Assembly: GCF_003086295.3 (NCBI RefSeq)
Contig: NC_092050.1
Span: 152,588,699-152,652,698 of the forward strand
Direction of reading: 5' to 3'
DNA: 64,000 bases
Origin: Arachis hypogaea
Taxonomy: Eukaryota > Streptophyta > Magnoliopsida > Fabales > Fabaceae
Made by a program: the position numbers and the translations under genes. A model generated the notes under the pieces. It did not search any database and was not told the DNA's origin. It saw nothing but the letters and a program-made list of their open reading frames with translations. Below are positions 61,283 to 64,000 of this stretch, one piece after another; within the stretch, counting starts at the first letter, position 1, and each line of letters begins with the position of its first letter.

Positions 61283-62965
61283 TTTAATTTTTAGCAACTA
61301 AATTTAACTAAGTAGGTCCCAATCCAGCAAAAATCATATTCATTAGTGTAGGAGTGAATCCTCTCCAGTGAAAAAAAAAAAACTGGATGGTATCAATTGT
61401 TTAATCTCACCCTTCATTGCTCTTTCTCATATTTATTTTTTTGTCTCACTTATAAAATTAATGGTGAGAGATCACACTTTATTCCCTTAAGTGTTAAAAA
61501 AAATTGAGAGGACCCAACTACATGAAACGGTTCTCGTATTCTCCTTCTTCTTCTCCTCTTTCTCTTCTTCTTCTTTTATTGTTGTTACTGTGTTTTTTTT
61601 TTCTTTTTCTCCTCTTCTTCTTCTTCCTAGTGATTTTGCATCATTATGCATTTTTTTAATTTTTTTGTTTTTATTCTTATTAAGTGAGTAAATGAGAAGG
61701 TAAAACAAGAAGGAAAAAATGAACAAAAAAAGAAGAAGAACAAAAAAGAAGAAGAGGAGTTTTGAGTTATCATTAAGTAATTTTAGTGCATTCTGGATCT
61801 AAATAAAGTGAAATTTTGGTCTGTGTTTGTTTTAAATTAAGTTTGTTTGGGTGTTGTCATTATTAAGTAATTTTGGTGCATTCTAGTTTTGATTTTCGGT
61901 GCATTCTGGATTTAAATAAGGTGCACTTTTTGGTCTTAACTTGTTTTGAACTGAGTTTGTTTGTGTGTCATTATCATTAAGTAATTTTGGTGCATTCTGA
62001 ATTATTTAAATAAGATGTACTTATAATATGAAGTTGTTTTAAACTGAGTTTGTTTGTGTATCGTTATCATTAAGAAATTTCGGTGCATTCTGAATTTGAA
62101 CTATTATACATATAAAAAGAAGACAACGATGATGACAATAACGATAATGAAAGGGAAAAAAATGAGGAAAAATGAGAAGGAGAAGAAAAAGCCGGCAACA
62201 ACTTCTTGTTCAAGTGTGTTAAAAGTCATCTCAACTTTTGTGATAAACAGACACAAAAATATCGAAAACTTATAAGCACGACACCAAAAAAAATTATATA
62301 TTACACCAAATTGTGTTTCAAAATGCATCGAAACTACCATTAAATGTAAAATAAATAGATTCATCGAAAAAATAAGTCAAAACTCTAACATTCCATTCAA
62401 TTTGAAACCTTTAATCATGAACACTGATTTTTATAAAGAAAAACGAAACTATTCAACTCATAGACAAAATAACTATACCAGCATCAACTACTAATGAACT
62501 ACATTAACGAAGTTTGAACAAAATCTCATCCACTTGATTCGTTTCAAAATAATAATCGAATTCGCCCTGGTTTAATTGACGGTGTAAACTTACATCATTC
62601 ATTATCTTCGAAAATAAAATACATATTCAAACCTGATTTCAAAAACGATATTAACCTGATTTGTTATTTCACAGCTTTATTTAAAAAAAATGATCAAAAT
62701 TTTTAAATCAGATCAAAAAGCATTGATCATAAACGAAAAAAATATAAAAAAGAAAGAGAACACAGAAAATATAGAATACATTGAAAAAATTTGAAAAAAA
62801 AAACGGAACCTACATAAAAAAATGCAGTTATATATAGTGGTGCGTTAAATCAAAAGGTTATTAGAGATAGTGGTTCATAGAGCTGAATTAGGTTATAACA
62901 ATTTAATTAAACTTGATTGATTAAATGACTTAGATATAAAACTTTATTATAAAACTAAAAAGTCT
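61283..62965. repeat. Second copy of the dispersed repeat seen at 20911-26595
   Basis: It shows the same order of blocks as the copy split by the copia element. At 61771-62100 it has four tandem subunits of about 90-114 bp, each with ATTAAG(T/A)AATTT(T/C)GGTGCAT followed by a GAGTTTGTTTGTGT stretch. CT-rich and GA-rich runs (61540-61630, 61690-61760, 62110-62190) give long spurious open frames. Confidence 0.65.
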
Positions 62966-63560
62966 AATATAATCTCATATATTAATTAACTTCAAAATTT
63001 AACTCTTACTTTATATTTTTTAATTTTAAAATATATTTTATAAAATATAATTATAATACTTGTTCTTATTAAAATACAAATGATACAACTTTTAAAAAAT
63101 TACATTTTAAAAAATAATTTTTATAAATTATTTTAAAAACGTAAAAATTTTACAAAACTAAGCCGATGCGAAAATATGCGACTGATATACAAATTTCCAA
63201 TCCTAAGTTCAAGAACCCAAATAGTATTAGGTAAAAGATAGCAGCTTTACTAATTCTACTTAATGAATTGAATAATAAAATTTTAAGTTTTTGTATTGAG
63301 ATAAAGGTAAAATCTAAGGAGCCCCATAAAAAAAATACCATTTTTATCTTTCAAAACATTTTTATAACAAAATCAATATTTTAAAGGTCAAATATCTTAC
63401 TCTTACCCAGCATATCCAACACTGGATTATTTTGGTGTTGAGGTTTATGAATTCAAAATTTAAATTTCGGCAAGACATTTTAGAAAAAAAGAGAAGTGCT
63501 CAAATTTTAGGGATTTGAATTTCCATTTTGGGTGAGTACGTGTTGTATAGTGTAACCCTG
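62966..63560. other. AT-rich DNA, nothing recognised
   Basis: No genes or clear repeats. It becomes less AT-rich towards the right edge. Confidence 0.5.
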
Positions 63561-64000
63561 CAATGCACGTGCATGTTACAAATTTGCAATGCAATTCAGT
63601 GTTATATTCCATGGTGGCCCCACGTGACATGATCATGATTGATAGCCTTCGTCAAACGACGTCGCATCATTTCTATTTCTTGCCTTCCCTGTCACGCCGG
63701 TCATTCTGCCCAGACTCCCTGCACCACCATTATTTCCTAGAAAAAATAAATACATAATATTTAGTTGAATTAATTAATGAAAAAAAGAACCAAGGGTAAA
63801 ATGGGAAATTAACATGAATGAAAAATCGTGGCGGGAAATAGAACCGTTGCTGCCAAAACCAATGAAATTTTGGCGCCAAAAATTTGCCTTCTCTCTGGCT
63901 GCCCGTAAAAGCCCGGGCAGTACTCTTTCTCTCTCTCATATTCCCAACCTTTCTTCAACTTTCTTTCTGAGAAAATTTTTTGCTTTCTGATTTTCGTTTT
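63561..64000 (+). promoter_or_regulatory. Promoter and leader of a gene beyond the right edge, with E2F-type sites
   Basis: The base composition rises here. TGGCGGGAAA (63829-63838, reverse TTTCCCGCCA) and the palindrome TTTTGGCGCCAAAA (63868-63881) both match the E2F consensus TTT(C/G)(C/G)CGC. A CT-rich leader-like stretch (63924-63950, CTCTTTCTCTCTCTC) follows. The window ends before any coding start. A plus-strand gene with S-phase expression is the likely owner; its identity cannot be seen. Confidence 0.6.

Noticed and set aside
61487..62364. Phe/Ser- and Lys/Glu-rich open frames
   Set aside because: Translations of CT- and GA-rich runs in a dispersed non-coding repeat.

Overview
This is AT-rich plant nuclear DNA, almost certainly from a eudicot and probably a legume. 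Peanut (Arachis) is my guess, from the style of the repeats; that is inference, not proof. The evidence for a plant is a LOB-domain gene, an MKK3-type kinase with an NTF2 tail, GT-AG introns with T-rich acceptors, and a dense load of plant transposons. There are no prokaryotic genes, operons or CRISPR arrays.

Three host genes can be read in full. A single-exon class I LOB-domain (LBD) transcription factor lies on the minus strand at 2397-2921, with a possible untranslated leader exon and TATA box near 4740-4905. A nine-exon MAP kinase kinase of the MKK3 type lies on the plus strand at 35006-38931; my exon model gives 521 codons in frame. A sixteen-exon WD40 protein of the CDT2/DTL type, a CUL4-DDB1 substrate receptor, lies on the minus strand at 42570-46433; my model gives 504 codons in frame. 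MKK3 and CDT2 are convergent. The last 200 bases look like the promoter and leader of a further plus-strand gene that starts beyond the window. It has two E2F-type sites, and the CDT2 gene has one as well.

The rest is mostly transposons and their ruins. 1-7800: AT-rich, with small inverted-repeat elements and a TRIM-like remnant around the LBD gene. 7800-11700: a CACTA-type end abutting a broken DUF868-like gene fragment, then a 3.2 kb solo LTR with a 5-bp target duplication. 11.7-21 kb: a second CACTA-type end, a degenerate ~97-bp tandem array, a hAT-like element and a 1.24 kb composite inverted-repeat element. 21.9-26.4 kb: a minus-strand Ty1-copia element that has lost gag, carries a Tourist-like MITE, and sits inside an older dispersed repeat. 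29.6-33.0 kb: a 5'-truncated L1-type LINE on the minus strand with a nearly open ORF2. 47.4-53.5 kb: a full-length L1-type LINE on the plus strand, decayed but flanked by a perfect 16-bp duplication. 53.9-63.8 kb: a hAT-like element inside a LINE remnant, a CACTA-type end, MITEs, a second TRIM-like element, and a second copy of the dispersed repeat seen at 20.9-26.6 kb.

I found no new gene system. The most informative signals are E2F sites on the CDT2 gene and on the gene at the right edge, conserved CRL4 and PCNA-type motifs in CDT2, several MITE families with clear target duplications in introns, and the nested order of insertions.
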